Assembly (NCBI RefSeq): GCF_003675325.1
Contig: NZ_CP033073.1
Location: forward strand, 2,542,001 to 2,606,000
Origin: Streptomyces dangxiongensis
Lineage (GTDB): Bacteria > Actinomycetota > Actinomycetes > Streptomycetales > Streptomycetaceae
DNA length: 64,000 nt
Reading direction: 5' to 3'
Each line of letters begins with the position of its first letter. The stretch's first letter is position 1. Shown piece by piece: positions 37,201 to 48,711 of the stretch. The notes beneath the pieces are model-generated. The model saw only the letters and a program-made list of their open reading frames with translations, had not been told where the DNA came from and ran no database searches. Made by a program: the position numbers and the translations under genes.

Positions 37201-38885
37201 CGCCGCAGCCGCGCCTCGGGGCTGTGGCCGTCCAGCGGCACGTACACCGCGCCCGCCTTCGCCACCGCCACGGCGGCCACGACATGGTCCAGGCGGCGGC
37301 TCAGCAGCAGCGCCACCCGGTCCTCGGCGGCCACGCCGCGCGCGGTGAGCGCGTCGGCGAGCGCCTCGGCGCGGGCGTCGAGCCCGGCGTAGGTGAGGGT
37401 GAGATCCTCGCTCCGCACGGCCGGGGCGTCGGGGGTCTGGGCGACCCGCTCGGCGAACAGCTCGGGGAGGGCTGCCGCGGGCCGCGCGCAGGCGGTGTCG
37501 TTGCGCTCGGTGAGCAGCGTGTGCAGCTCCTCGCCGGCCAGCACGGGCAGCTCGCCGAGGGTGCGGTCGGGGTCGGCGACGGCGGCGGTCAGCAGCCGGG
37601 CCAGCCGGGCCGCGAGCGCCTCGGCGGTGGCGGCGTCGAAGAGGTCCGTGGCGTACTCGATCTGCCCGGCGATGCCGTCGGGCCGGCCGTCACCGGTGTG
37701 CCGTTCCCACAGACTGACCGAGAGGTCGAACTTGGCCACCGGGGCCTCGGCGGACTCCACCCGCACCGGCAGGCCGCCCAGTTCGGCGCGGGGCCGGTCG
37801 CCGATCGCGTTGTGCAGCACGAGCATCACCTGGAACAGCGGGTGCCGGGCCAGCGAGCGCACCGGGTTGATCTCCTCCACCAGACGCTCGAACGGCAGGT
37901 CCTGGTGGGTGTAGGCGGCCAGGTCGGTCTCCCGGACCCGGGCCAGCAGCTCCCGGAAGGTCGGGTCGCCGCTGGTGTCGGTGCGGAGCACGAGGGTGTT
38001 GACGAAGAAGCCGACCAGGTCGTCGAGGGCGTCGTCGGTGCGGCCAGGCCGCGATCGGGGTACCGAGCGGGATGTCGGTGCCGGCGCCGAGCCGGGTCAG
38101 CAGCGCGGCGAGCGCCGCCTGGAGCACCATGAAGACGCTGACCCCACTGCTCCGGGCCAGGTCCGCGAGCGCGGTGTGGGCCGCGGCGTCCAGGGTGAGG
38201 GGCACGTTCGCGCCGCCGTAGCCGGCCACGTCCGGGCGCTGCCGGTCCGTGGGCAGGTCGAGCTCCTCCGGCAGACCGGCCAGCGCCTCGGTCCAGTACG
38301 CCAGTTGCCGGGCCAGCGGGCTGTCCGGGTCCTGCGGGTCCCCCATGACCTCCTGCTGCCACACCGCGTAGTCGGGGTACTGCACCGGCAGCGGACGCCA
38401 GTCGGGCGCCGTGCCGTGGACCCGGGCGGTGTAGGCGCGGCCCAGGTCGCGCAGGAACGGGGCGATCGACCAGCCGTCGGTGGCGATGTGGTGCATGACC
38501 AGCACGAGGACGGCTTCACCGGCCTCGCCGCCGGTCAGCAGCCGCGCGCGGAGCGGGGGTTCGCGGACGAGGTCGAAGCCGCGGGTGACGGTCTCGCGGA
38601 TCGCGTCGGCCACGCCGTCCCGCCCGGTCTCGGTCTCCTCCAGCACGGGCGCTCCCTCGACCGGACCGAGGACCCGTTGCCAGGGCACTCCGCCGCGCTC
38701 GGGGAACACCGTGCGCAGGCTCTCGTGCCGGGTGACGACGTCGCGCAGCGCCTCCCGCAGGGCGGCCCGGTCGGGGTCGCCGCCGATGCGCAGCACCAGC
38801 GGGACGTTGTAGGTGGCGTCGCCGCTGCCTTCGAGGCGGTTGAGGAACCACAGGCGGTGCTGGGCATGGGACAGCGGGACGCGCT
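34242..38885 (-). other. NRPS module 4 (C-A-T-E), D-configured residue, unassigned
   Basis: Condensation HHIATDG near 38485, interrupted by the frameshift at 38046-38049; adenylation [11 protein letters not shown] near 37007; carrier of the GGDSI type near 35850, typical before epimerisation domains; epimerisation domain from about 35720 with HHLVVDG. Pocket by eye: D-A-Y-L-C-G-S-L-C-K. It partly resembles hydroxyphenylglycine codes (DAYHLGLLCK) but differs in the key fourth, fifth and seventh places, and no hydroxyphenylglycine genes are present. Confidence 0.7.
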
Positions 38886-41800
38886 CGGTGCGCTCGGCGG
38901 CCACCAGCGGCGGGCGGGTGTCGCGGGCCGAGCCCAGGCGGGCGGCGATGCCCGCGACGGTGGGGTCGTCGAACAGCGCCTTGATGCCGATGCGGGCGCC
39001 CAGGGTGGTGGCGATACGGCTGAGCAGGCGCATCGCGAGCAGTGAGTGGCCGCCCGCGGCGAAGAAGTCGTCGTCGATGCCGACCGGGCCGGTGCCGAGG
39101 ACGTCGGCGAACAGCCCGCAGAGGATCTCCTCCTCCGGTGTGCGCGGGGCCCGTGTGACCGGACCGGACGCGGCGGTGGGGTCGGGCAGTGCGGCGCGGT
39201 CGATCTTGCCGTGGGCCGTCAGGGGCAGCCGGTCCGCGACCACCACGGCGGACGGCACCAGATAGGCGGGCAGCCCGGTGGCCGCGTGGGAGCGCAGCCG
39301 CTCGGCGGTGCCGGGGCCGGTCTCCTCGGCGGCGACGTAGGCGACCAGCCGCCGGTCGCCGGGCTGGTCCTCGCGGACCAGGCAGACGGCCTGCGTCACC
39401 CCGGGCGCCGTCAGGAGGCGCGCCTCGACCTCACCCGGTTCGATGCGGTAGCCGCGCACCTTGACCTGGTGGTCGGTGCGGCCGACGTACTGCAGGTCCC
39501 CGGCCCGGGTCCAGCGGACGCGGTCGCCGGTGCGGTACATCCGGGCTCCGGCCGGACCGAACGGGTCGGCCACGAACCGCTCACCGGTGAGCGCGGGCCG
39601 GCCGAGGTAGCCGCGGGCCACGCCGGTGCCCGCGACGTACAGCTCGCCGGTGACGCCGTCGGGTACCGGGTTCAGGCGCGCGTCCAGGACATAGACCCGG
39701 GTGTTGGTCATGGGCCGGCCGAGCGGCACCGGTCCGGCCGGGAGCGCGGCGCCCGCCGGGACACCGTGGTCCAGGCTGCCGACCGTCGTCTCGGTGGGGC
39801 CGTAGTGGTTGACGACCTCGGCGCCGGGGTGGCGCTCGCGCCAGGCGGCGAGCTGCTCGGCGTGCAGGGCCTCGCCGCCGATGACCAGTTGGGCGGCGGG
39901 CGACCAGGCCTCGGGCAGTTCGAGCAGGATCGGCAGGTGGCTGGGCGTCACCTTGGCGAAGGTGACGCCGCCCGGCACGCGCAGGTGCTCGTCCAGGTCG
40001 GCGACGTACAGGCAGCCACCGGCCAGCAGCGTGCCGTACAGGCCGGTCAGGCCCAGGTCGAAGGAGAGCGGCGAGTGCAGCAGGGTGCGGCCGGCCAGAC
40101 CCGGGTAGCGGGCCGCGCAGTACGTGGCGTACTCGGCGATGGCGCGCTGCTCGACCACCACGCCCTTGGGGGTGCCGGTGGAGCCCGAGGTGTAGATCAC
40201 GTACGCGGCGTCGTCCGGCGTGAGCGGAGCCCCGCGCTCGGCGTCGGCGAGGGGGCCCGCGGACAGGCGGGCGAGTTCGGCCTCGGTGTCCGGGTCGTCC
40301 AGGACGACGGTGCCGCCGGGCCGGTCGGCGAGGTGCGCGGCCGTCTCCAGGGTGGCCCGCACGGTGAGCACCAGCGCGGGGCGGGCGTCGGTGAGCAGGG
40401 TCCGGACGCGGTCGCCGGGCTGGTCGGGGTCGAGCGGCAGGTACGCGGCCCCGGCCTTGCCGGCCGCGAGCATCGCGACGACCGCATCGGCCGAGCGCGG
40501 CACCGCCAGGGCCACCATGGCCCCGGCGCCCGCCCCGTTCGCCAGCAGCAGCCGGGCCAGCCGGTTGGCGCGCGCGTCGAGCTGCGCGTAGGTGAGTTCC
40601 AGCGGGCCGCAGACCACGGCGGGCGCGTCGGGCGAGCCGGCCGCCCGCTGCTCGAAGAGCTGCGCGAGCGTGTGCCGGGAGACCTCCGCGGCGGTGTCGT
40701 TGCGCCGCCGCAGGACCGCGTCCCGCTCGCCGGCGGAGAGCAGTTCCAGCTCCGTGAGGCGCCGGTGCGGGTCGGCCAGCGCGGTTTCCAGGAGGCGGAC
40801 GAAGCGGGTGGTCAGGGAGGTGACGGTGGCGTGGTCGAACAGGTCGGCGGAGTAGCCGGCCGCGGCGGTGATCCCGGCCGGCTCGCCCTGCTCGCCGAAC
40901 CGTTCGGCGACGCTGAAGAGCAGGTCGAACTTGGCCAGGTCGGGATCCTGCTGGACGAACTCGGCGGTGAGGCCGGGCAGGTCGGCCACCGGGTGCCCGA
41001 GGTTCTGCAGGACGAGCTTGGTCTGGAACAGCGGGTGCCGGCCGGCCGAGCGCACCGGGTTGAGCGCCTCCACCAGCCGCTCGAACGGCAGGTCCTGGTG
41101 GTCGAAGGCGTCGATGTCGGCGCGCCGCACCCGGGCGAGCAGTTCGCCGAAGGCCGGGTCGCCGGAGGTGTCGGTGCGCAGCACCAGGGAGTTGACGAAG
41201 AACCCGACGAGGTCACGCAGGGTGTCGTCGTCCCGGCCGAAGACCGAACCGCCGACGACGATGTCCTCGCCCGCTCCGACGCGGGTGAGCAGGGCGGCGA
41301 GCGCGGCGTGCAGGACCATGAACGGCGTGACGCCGTGCTCTCGGGCCACGCGCAGGACGGTCCGGTGGGTGTGGGCGCCGATCTCGAAGGGGACGAGGCC
41401 CCCGGCGTGGCCGCTCTCGCGCGGCCGGGGCCGGTCGGTGGGCAGCGCGAGTTCCTCGGGCAGGTCCGCCAGTGCGGTTCGCCAGTGGGCGAGCTGCCGG
41501 GACAGCACGCTGTCGGGGTCGTCCTCGGCGCCCAGACGCTCGTGCAACCGCAGCGCGTGGTCGGCGTACTGGACGGGCAGCGGGGCCCAGTCGGGGGCGT
41601 GGCCGTCGAGCGCGGCGCGGTAGGCGGCGGACAGGTCCCGCAGCAGCGGTGCGGTCGACCAGCCGTCACTGGCGATGTGGTGCACGACGAGCACCAGGAC
41701 GTGTTCCTCGGGGCTGCGTGCCAGCAGGCCGGCGCGCAGCGGTGGTTCCGTGGCCAGGTCGAAGCCGCGCCCGGTCAGGGAGGCGATCAGGGCCGCCTCG

Positions 41801-44800
41801 TCCCGGCCGGCGGCGTCGGTCACCTCCAGGCGGGGGTGTGCCCGGTCCGCCGGGAGGACGACCTGGCGCGGGGTGCCCTCGACCTCGGGGAAGACGGTGC
41901 GCAGGGTCTCGTGCCGGTCTGCCAGGGCGGTCAGGGCCGTCTTCAGGGCACGCCGGTCGAGGGGGCCGGTGAGGCGGACGACCAGCGGGATGTTGTAGGA
42001 GGCGTCGGCGGGGTCGAGCCGGTTGATGAACCACAGGCCGCGCTGGGCGGGCGAGAGGGGCAGCACCTCGGGGCGGGGATGCGGGGCGAGGGCCGCGCGC
42101 GCGGGCGGGCGCAGGCCGAGCGCGGTCGCGAGGCCCGCGGGGGTGGGGTTGCGGAAGACGGTGGCGACGGTGACGTCCGCCTCCAGGGCGGCGCGGATCC
42201 TGGCGACCAGGCGGGTGGCGAGCAGCGAGTGGCCGCCGAGCCGGAAGAAGTCGTCGTCGGCACCGACCCGTTCGACGTCGAGGAGTTCGGCGAAGAGCCC
42301 GCACAGGATCTCCTCCTGCGCCGTGGCCGGTGCCCGGCCGGCGGTGACGGTGAGATCGGGCACGGGCAGTGCCTTGCGGTCCACCTTGCCGTTCGCCGTC
42401 AGCGGCATCGACTCCAGTACCGTCCAGGCGGTGGGGACCATGTGCTCGGGCAGGACCCGGGAGACCGCCTCCCGGACCGCCTCGGGGTCGGCCCCGCCGA
42501 CCAGGTGGGCCACCAGGCGGCCGGCCACGACCGTGGCCACCGCGTCGGTGACGTCGGGCACCTCGCGCAGCCGGGCCTCGATCTCGCCCAGCTCGACCCG
42601 CTGCCCGCGGATCTTCACCTGGGCGTCGCGGCGGCCCAGGAACTCAAGCTGCCCGTCGGACAGCCGGCGCACCCGGTCCCCCGTCCGGTACAGCCGCGTG
42701 CCGTCCCCGGCGAACGGGTCCGCCACGAACACACCCGCCGTGCGGCCCGGGTCGCCCAGGTAGCCGCGGCCGACCCCGGCACCGGCGACGTACAGGTCAC
42801 CGGGCACCCCCACCGGCACCGGGCGCAGCCGGTCGTCCAGCACGTACAGGCGCGTGTTGCGCACGGCCCGCCCGATCGGCGAGGTCGCCCGCCGCGATCC
42901 GGCCGCCTCGGCGGTGATCACGGCGTGCGTGACATCGTCCGAGCACTCGGTGGGGCCGTAGGCGTTGACCACCGGCACCCCCGGGAACCGGGCGAACCAG
43001 CGGGCGCACAGCTCGGCCGGCAGCTCCTCACCGGTGACCACCAGCCACCGTAGCGCGGGCAGTTCCGGCACTTCGGCGCCCTCGTCCCAGGCGTCCAGCG
43101 TGGCCCGCAGCAGTGACGGCACCACCTCCAGCACGGTCACCGCGTCCCGCCCGGCCATCCGGAACAGTCCGGCCGCGTCCGCGGCCAGCTCCTGCCCGAC
43201 GGCGGCCACACGTCCGCCGACCACCAGAGGCGCGAGCATCTGCCACACCGAGACGTCGAACGTCAGGGGCGCGTTCTGCACCACGACGTCCCGTCCGTCC
43301 AGGTCCAGGTCCTCGACCTTGGCCAGCAGGTGGTTGTTCATTCCCCGGTGGTGCACCATCGCGCCCTTGGGACGCCCGGTGGAGCCGGAGGTGAACAGCA
43401 CGTACGCCAAGCGGTCCGGGGCCGCGGACACCGGAGTCACCGCCCCGGCCGTCGGCGGTTCGCCGTCCAGTGCGACCGTGACGGCCGTGCCCGCCTCTGC
43501 GGCCACCGCGGCCGACCGTGCCTCCAGCCCCGGCCCGGCCAGCACCAGCCGCGCCCCGGCATCCGCCAGCAGCCGGGCGGAACGGCCCACCGGGGAACGG
43601 GTGTCCAACGGCAGGTACACGGCGCCCGCGGCGAGGATGCCCAGCAGCGACGCCACCGCCCACCGGCCGCGTTCCGCGAGCACCGCCACCACCGGTTCCG
43701 GCCCGGCGCAGACCCCGCCCACCCGGGCGGCGATCCGGTCCATCAGGGCGACCAGCTCGGCGTACGACACCTCGCCGTCGTCGTCCGACACCGCGACCGC
43801 GTCCGGCCGGCGCGCGGCCGTCTCGCGCACGCGGCCGACCACGTCGGTCAGCGACTCCGCCGCCGCCGAGGCGTTCCACTCCCCCAGGTGCCGCCGCAGC
43901 TCCTCGTCGGTGAGCAGCGGTACGTCGCCCACGCGCAGCTCCGGATCCGCGGCGAACGCGGTCAGCAGCCGCGCGTAGCGGTCCAGCAGGTCCCGGGCGG
44001 TGCCGTCCTCGAAGGCGTCGGCCCGGTACTCCAGCGCGAGGAGGATCCCGTCGGGAGCGCCGGCGGCGGTGTGGTGCTCCCGGACGGTGAAGGACAGGTC
44101 GAACTTGGCGGTGGAGTTCGGGACGTCCATGAGGCCCAGGCGGAGGCCGGGCAGGGCGGGCAGGGGGCGGCGGGCGCCGTCCAGGGACAGCATCACCTGG
44201 AAGAGCGGGTGCCGGGAGGCGGACCGGACCGGGTTCAGGGCCTCCACCAGGCGCTCGAACGGCAGGTCCTGGTGGGCGAAGTCGATCAGGTCGGACTCCC
44301 GCACCCGGGCGACCAGCTCGGCGAAGGAAGGGTTGCCGGAGGTGTCGGTCCGCAGCACCAGCGTGTTGTTGAAGAAGCCGACGAGCAGCCGCAGCGCCTC
44401 GTCGTCGCGGCCGGCGACGGGGGCACCGAGCACGATGTCGTCCCCGGCGCCGACGCGGGCGAGCAGGGTGGCGAGCGCGGCCTGGAGCACCATGAAGGGG
44501 GTGGCCGCGGCGGTGCGGGCGAGTGCGGTGACGCGGGCGTGCGTGTCCGGGTCCAGCCGTGTGGTCAGGGTGCGGGCGGGGGGTGCGCTCGCGGTGGCCG
44601 CGGGGAGGCGGTCGAAGGGCAGGTCGAGGTGGTCGGGCAGTCCCGCCAGCCGGTCCCGCCAGTGGGCGAGCTGGCGCACGGCCGCCTCGGACGGCGCGTC
44701 CTCGTCGCCGAGCAGGCGCCGCTGCCAGACGGCGTAGTCGGCGTAGGCGACGGGGAGCGGGGCGAGTTCGGGCCCGCGGCCCTCGATGCGGGCCGCGTAG

Positions 44801-47800
44801 GCGGTGAACAGGTCGTGCAGCAGGGGCGTGACGGACTCGCCGTCGGCGGCGATGTGGTGCAGCAGGAGCAACAGCACGTGGCGCCGTGGCGCGAGCGTGA
44901 ACAGGGTGACGCGCAGCGGGGGCTCGGCGCCGAGGTCGAAGGGGCGGGCGGCCTCCTCGTCGAGCAGTGCGGGCAGTTCGGCGCCGGCCGCGGCCCGGCG
45001 CCGCACGGCGGGGCCGCTGCCGGGGGACGTGATGTGCTGGCGGGGAGTGCCGTCGTGGTCGGGGTAGACCGTCCGCAGCACCTCGTGCCGGTCGGTGAGG
45101 TCGGTGAGGGCGGCCGTCAGCGCCTCGGTGTCCAGGTCGCCGTCGAGGGTCAGGACGAGCGGGATGTGGTACGCGCTGCTGGGGCCCTCCAGGCGGTGCA
45201 GGAACCACAGGCGCCGCTGTGCGGAGGAGAGTTCGGGATCGCCGTCGCGCGGCACCGCCGTCAGCGCCGGGCGTGCGGCCGGGGCGCCGGCGAGCCGCTC
45301 GGCCAGGCGCCTGACGGTGGGCGCCTTGAACACGGCTTCCACGCCGCACTCGACGCCCAGCTCGGCACGGATGCGGGGAGTGAGGCGCGCCGCCAGCAGG
45401 GAGTGGCCGCCCAGGGCGAAGAAGTCGTCGTCCAGCCCGACCCGGGAGGCGCCCAGGGCTTCGGCGAACAGGGCGCACAGGCGCTCCTCGCGCGGGGTGC
45501 GCGGCGGGGCGTACGGGGTGGCCCGCTCGCCGGCCGTCTCGCCGGCGGGCGCCGGCAGAGCCTTGCGGTCCGTCTTGCCGTTCGGGGTGACGGGGATGGC
45601 GTCGAGGACGGTGAGCGTGGCGGGCACCAGGTAGCCGGGGAGCCGGTCGGCCAGGGCGGCGCGGACGGCGGCGAGGTCGATGCCGTGGCCGTCGGCGGGC
45701 ACGACGTAGCCGGCCAGGGCGGGCACGCCGGTCGGGTCGGGGCGTACCGCCACGGCGGCCTGGGCGACCGTGTCCAGGTCGCGCAGGGCGGCCTCCGTCT
45801 CGCCGGGCTCGACGCGGTAGCCGCGGATTTTGACCTGTTCGTCGGCCCGGCCGACGAACTCCAGCGCGCCGTCGGGGCGTTGGCGCACCAGGTCGCCGGT
45901 GCGGTACATCCGCCCGCCCGGCAGTCCGTGCGGGTCGGCCACGAAGCGCTCGCCGGTGAGCGCCGGGCGGCCGAGGTAGCCACGGGCGAGGGAGGCGCCC
46001 GCCACGTACAGTTCGCCGGTCACCCCGGGCGGCACCGGCTGCAGGGCGGCGTCCAGGACGTAGCCGCGGCTGCCGGTGACGGCGCGGCCGATGGGGGGTT
46101 CGCCACCGCCGGAGAGGGGCTCGCTGATGGTGGCGCAGACGGTGGTCTCGGTGGGGCCGTAGCCGTTGAGGAAGACGCGTCCCGCCGACCAGCGCGCGGC
46201 GAGGTCGCCGGAGCACGCCTCGCCCGCCACCAGGATCGTCATGTCCGGGGGCAGGTCACCGGCGGGGTCCATCACGGCGAGGGAGGACGGCGGCAGGATC
46301 GCGTGGGTGATGCCCGCCTCGCGGGTGAACGCGGCCAGCGTCTCGCCGGGCATCAGGCGCTCGGCGGGCGCCAGGACGAAGGACGCGCCGGCCAGCAGGC
46401 CCATGCACAGCTCGGGGACCATGGCGTCGAAGCCCAGAGAGGCGAACTGCAGTACGCGGCTGCCGGGCCGTACCCGCATCCGCTCGACGAACGTCTCCGC
46501 GAGGTGCGGCACACCGCGGTGGGTGACCACGACGCCCTTGGGCCGGCCGGTGGAACCGGAGGTGTAGATGACGTACGCCGGGTGGTCCACCGTGAGCGGG
46601 GTGGTGCGCTCGGCGTGCGTGAGGTCGTGGTCCGGCCGGCCGGCGAGGGCGGCGGCCACCGCGGGGTCGTCGAGCACGAGCAGCGGTGCCGCGCCGTCGG
46701 CCGGGGTGGCGAGGGACGCGGTGGCGGAGTGCGCCAGCACGCAGGCCGGCCGGGCGTCGCCGAGGACGTGGTCGATACGCGCCTGGGGGTAGCCGGGGTC
46801 CAGCGGCAGGTAGGCGGCGCCCGACTTCAGCACGCCGAGCACGGCCACGACGAGGTCGGCGGAGCGGGGCAGCAGCAGGGCGACCCGGTCCTCGGGGCCG
46901 ATGCCGCGGGCGATGAGGTGCCGGGCCAGCCGGTTGGCCCGGCGGTTGAGCGCGTCGTAGTCGAGCACCGTGTCGCCGAAGCGGACGGCGGGGGCGCCGG
47001 GGAAGCGGGCGGCGGTCCGCTCGAACAGGGCGGGGACGGTGGCCGTGGGGTCGGCGGCGACGGGCTCGGCGGCGGGGAGGACGAGGTCGCGTTCGCCGTC
47101 GGCGAGGAGGGCGATGCGGCCGACGGGGGTGCCGGGGTGCTCCAGGGCGCTCGCCACGCGGCCCAGGAACCGGACGTAGCGGTCCTGGTGGGCGGCCAGT
47201 TCACCGGCGTCGTACAGCTCGGGGTGGACGTCGAAGTCCACGCGGATCGCGCTGCCGTCGGAGCGGTCGTACACCGAGATCGCGAGGTCCTCGATGAGCC
47301 GCAGCGACATGTTGCGGGCGTCCGCGCGGTGGCCGGCGAAGCGGATGTCGTAGGAGAAGGGCACGACGTTGAGCAGCGGTCCGAAGAACCGCCGGTGGTC
47401 CTGGCCGAGGCCGAGGTCGCGGCGCAGGTCCTCGCCGCGGTAGCGCTGGTGCGGCACCAGCTCGCGCAGGGCGGTGCGGGTGCGCTGCAGCAGTTCGCCG
47501 ACGGTGGTGGCGGAGTCGACGGCCACCCGCAGCGGCAGCACGTTGGCGACCATGCCGGGCGCCCTGCGGACCTCGTCGTGGGTGCGCGCGGTGACCGGCA
47601 GGCCGGCGACGACGTCGGTGAGCCCGGTCAGGCGGTGCAGGTAGGCCATGGTGGCGGCGACGACGATCCGGGAGCGGGCGACGCCGATCCGCTCGGCCGC
47701 CGCGGTCAGCTCGCCCTGGACGTCCTCGGGCAGCATGGCGGTGCGCCGGACGAACTCGGCGGACGGCTTCAGGGGGCGCGCGGACAGCGCCACCGGTTCG

Positions 47801-48435
47801 GGCCTGTCGGCGAAGCGGTCGTTCCAGTGGGCGCGGTCCTCGTCGAAGGCGGCGGAGGCGCGGTAGGCGGCGTCGTCGTCGAGCAGGACACGCACGGAGG
47901 CGAACGGCGACGGCTCGGGGTCGGTGGCCCCGGCCAGGGCCGTGTACAGGTGCGCGGCGCGGCGGACCAGGAGGGAGGCGCCGACGCCGTCGAGGAGGAT
48001 GTGGTGGTAGGCGTGGTACCAGAACCACCGGTCCTCGCCGGCCCGGAACAGGGCCTGGGTGAACAGCGGGGAACGGGTGAGGTCCACGCGCCGGCGCAGA
48101 TCGCGGCCCATCCACTCCTCGGCGGCCCGCCGGGGGTCAGCGGCCGAGGAGACGTCGACGACGTGCAGGGTCCACTCGGGTGCCGGGCCGACCGTCTGCC
48201 GGGGGCCCTCGTCGGTCTCCAGGAACCGCACGTGGAGCGCGTCGGCCTCGTCGACAAGGCGCCGCAGTGCCCGCTCGAACAGCCGCGGGTCGACCGGGCC
48301 GTGAATCTCCAGGTATTCCGCCGCCCGGAAAATCGGGCTGTCCGGGTCGACCTGCTGCGCGAACCACACCCCTGCCTGGGCGCCGGTCAGAGGAAATATC
48401 TGCGCACCGTCGACAAAAGACTGAGATCGCTCCAT
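34242..48435 (-). CDS. NRPS 1: four modules, C-A-T / C-A-T / C-A-T / C-A-T-E (one frameshift)
   Basis: First peptide synthetase, about 4730 residues when the frame is restored at 38046-38049, where four extra bases (gcct on the minus strand) interrupt the condensation domain of module 4. The open frame runs from ATG 48435 (gaggag ribosome site) to the break, then in another frame to 34242. Module order is C-A-T, C-A-T, C-A-T, C-A-T-E. The N-terminal condensation domain ([22 protein letters not shown]) resembles that of EntF, which accepts an acyl group from a separate carrier protein. Predicted residues: unassigned, diamino acid, Asp, and an epimerised unassigned residue. There is no communication domain visible at the C-terminus (ends ELESDWRQ). 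Confidence 0.95.
38886..42074 (-). other. NRPS module 3 (C-A-T), predicted Asp
   Basis: Condensation HHIASDG near 41670; adenylation [11 protein letters not shown] near 40187; carrier GGHSLL near 39045. Pocket by eye: D-L-T-K-V-G-H-V-G-K, one conservative change from the well-known Asp code DLTKVGHIGK. A candidate target for the SyrP-like hydroxylase. Confidence 0.85.
42075..45239 (-). other. NRPS module 2 (C-A-T), probable diamino acid (Dap)
   Basis: Condensation HHIAADG near 44850; adenylation [11 protein letters not shown] near 43388; carrier GGHSLL near 42225. Pocket by eye: D-V-W-E-V-T-A-D-D-K. The Glu in fourth place and Asp in ninth are shared with Dab and Orn pockets (for example DVGEISAIDK for Dab). 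With SbnA/SbnB-like genes in the cluster, Dap is the best guess. Confidence 0.55.
45240..48435 (-). other. NRPS module 1 (C-A-T), starter-accepting; specificity unassigned
   Basis: Condensation domain with HHILLDG near 47990 of EntF type, suggesting acyl transfer from a stand-alone carrier rather than a fatty-acid starter domain. Adenylation core [11 protein letters not shown] near 46555. Residues aligned by eye to the GrsA pocket read D-A-P-I-L-A-G-V-C-K; the proline in third place (FDAMVPE) is unusual. Carrier site GGHSLL near 45405. The small, uncharged pocket suggests a hydrophobic or aromatic residue. Confidence 0.75.
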
Positions 48436-48711
48436 GACTCCTCGTCAATTTCACCCGGGGAACTGCGGCGGCCACCGACGACAGGCGCTCTTCGCCGCCG
48501 CGGTCAATTCACGTGGATCGGCCCGCTTGCCATGCCGGAGACTATGCGTGGCCGCCCTGTCCCACCTGGACGGCGGCTGGACGGGGAGCTGCCTCTGCCC
48601 CTGCGGACACCGTCCGCGCCGGGAGAATGGGACCTGCCATTGGACAGCATGAGGCAGCGTCATTCGCTTGGTTCCCGGTCCGATCGCTGCCCCGGCACGA
48701 GGAGAGCTGAC
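48436..48711. promoter_or_regulatory. Divergent promoter region between NRPS 1 and the polyprenyl synthase gene
   Basis: A 276-base non-coding gap between divergent starts, so it should carry the promoter of the roughly 33-kb NRPS operon and that of the prenyl synthase. A ttggac near 48636 could be a -35 element but has no good -10 partner. No operator is evident. The open plus frame through it is the tail of a frame antisense to the NRPS. Confidence 0.5.

Noticed and set aside
36240..37400. Assigning module 4 to hydroxyphenylglycine
   Set aside because: The pocket shares several positions with that code but not the diagnostic middle residues, and no hydroxyphenylglycine pathway genes are present.
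34242..37991. Treating the frame from 37991 as a separate NRPS gene
   Set aside because: The Met at 37991 lies inside a condensation domain with no ribosome site; the missing half is in the frame directly upstream, so it is a frameshift.
47100..48435. Calling the first condensation domain a fatty-acid starter domain (classical lipopeptide)
   Set aside because: It resembles EntF's N-terminal domain more than starter domains of daptomycin-type systems, and the adjacent ligase has a proline-type, not fatty-acyl, pocket.
43330..48711. A plus-strand open frame of over 2000 codons reaching into the prenyl synthase gene
   Set aside because: It is antisense to NRPS 1 and results from high GC; only the last 358 codons, after a ribosome site at 48701, encode a real protein.
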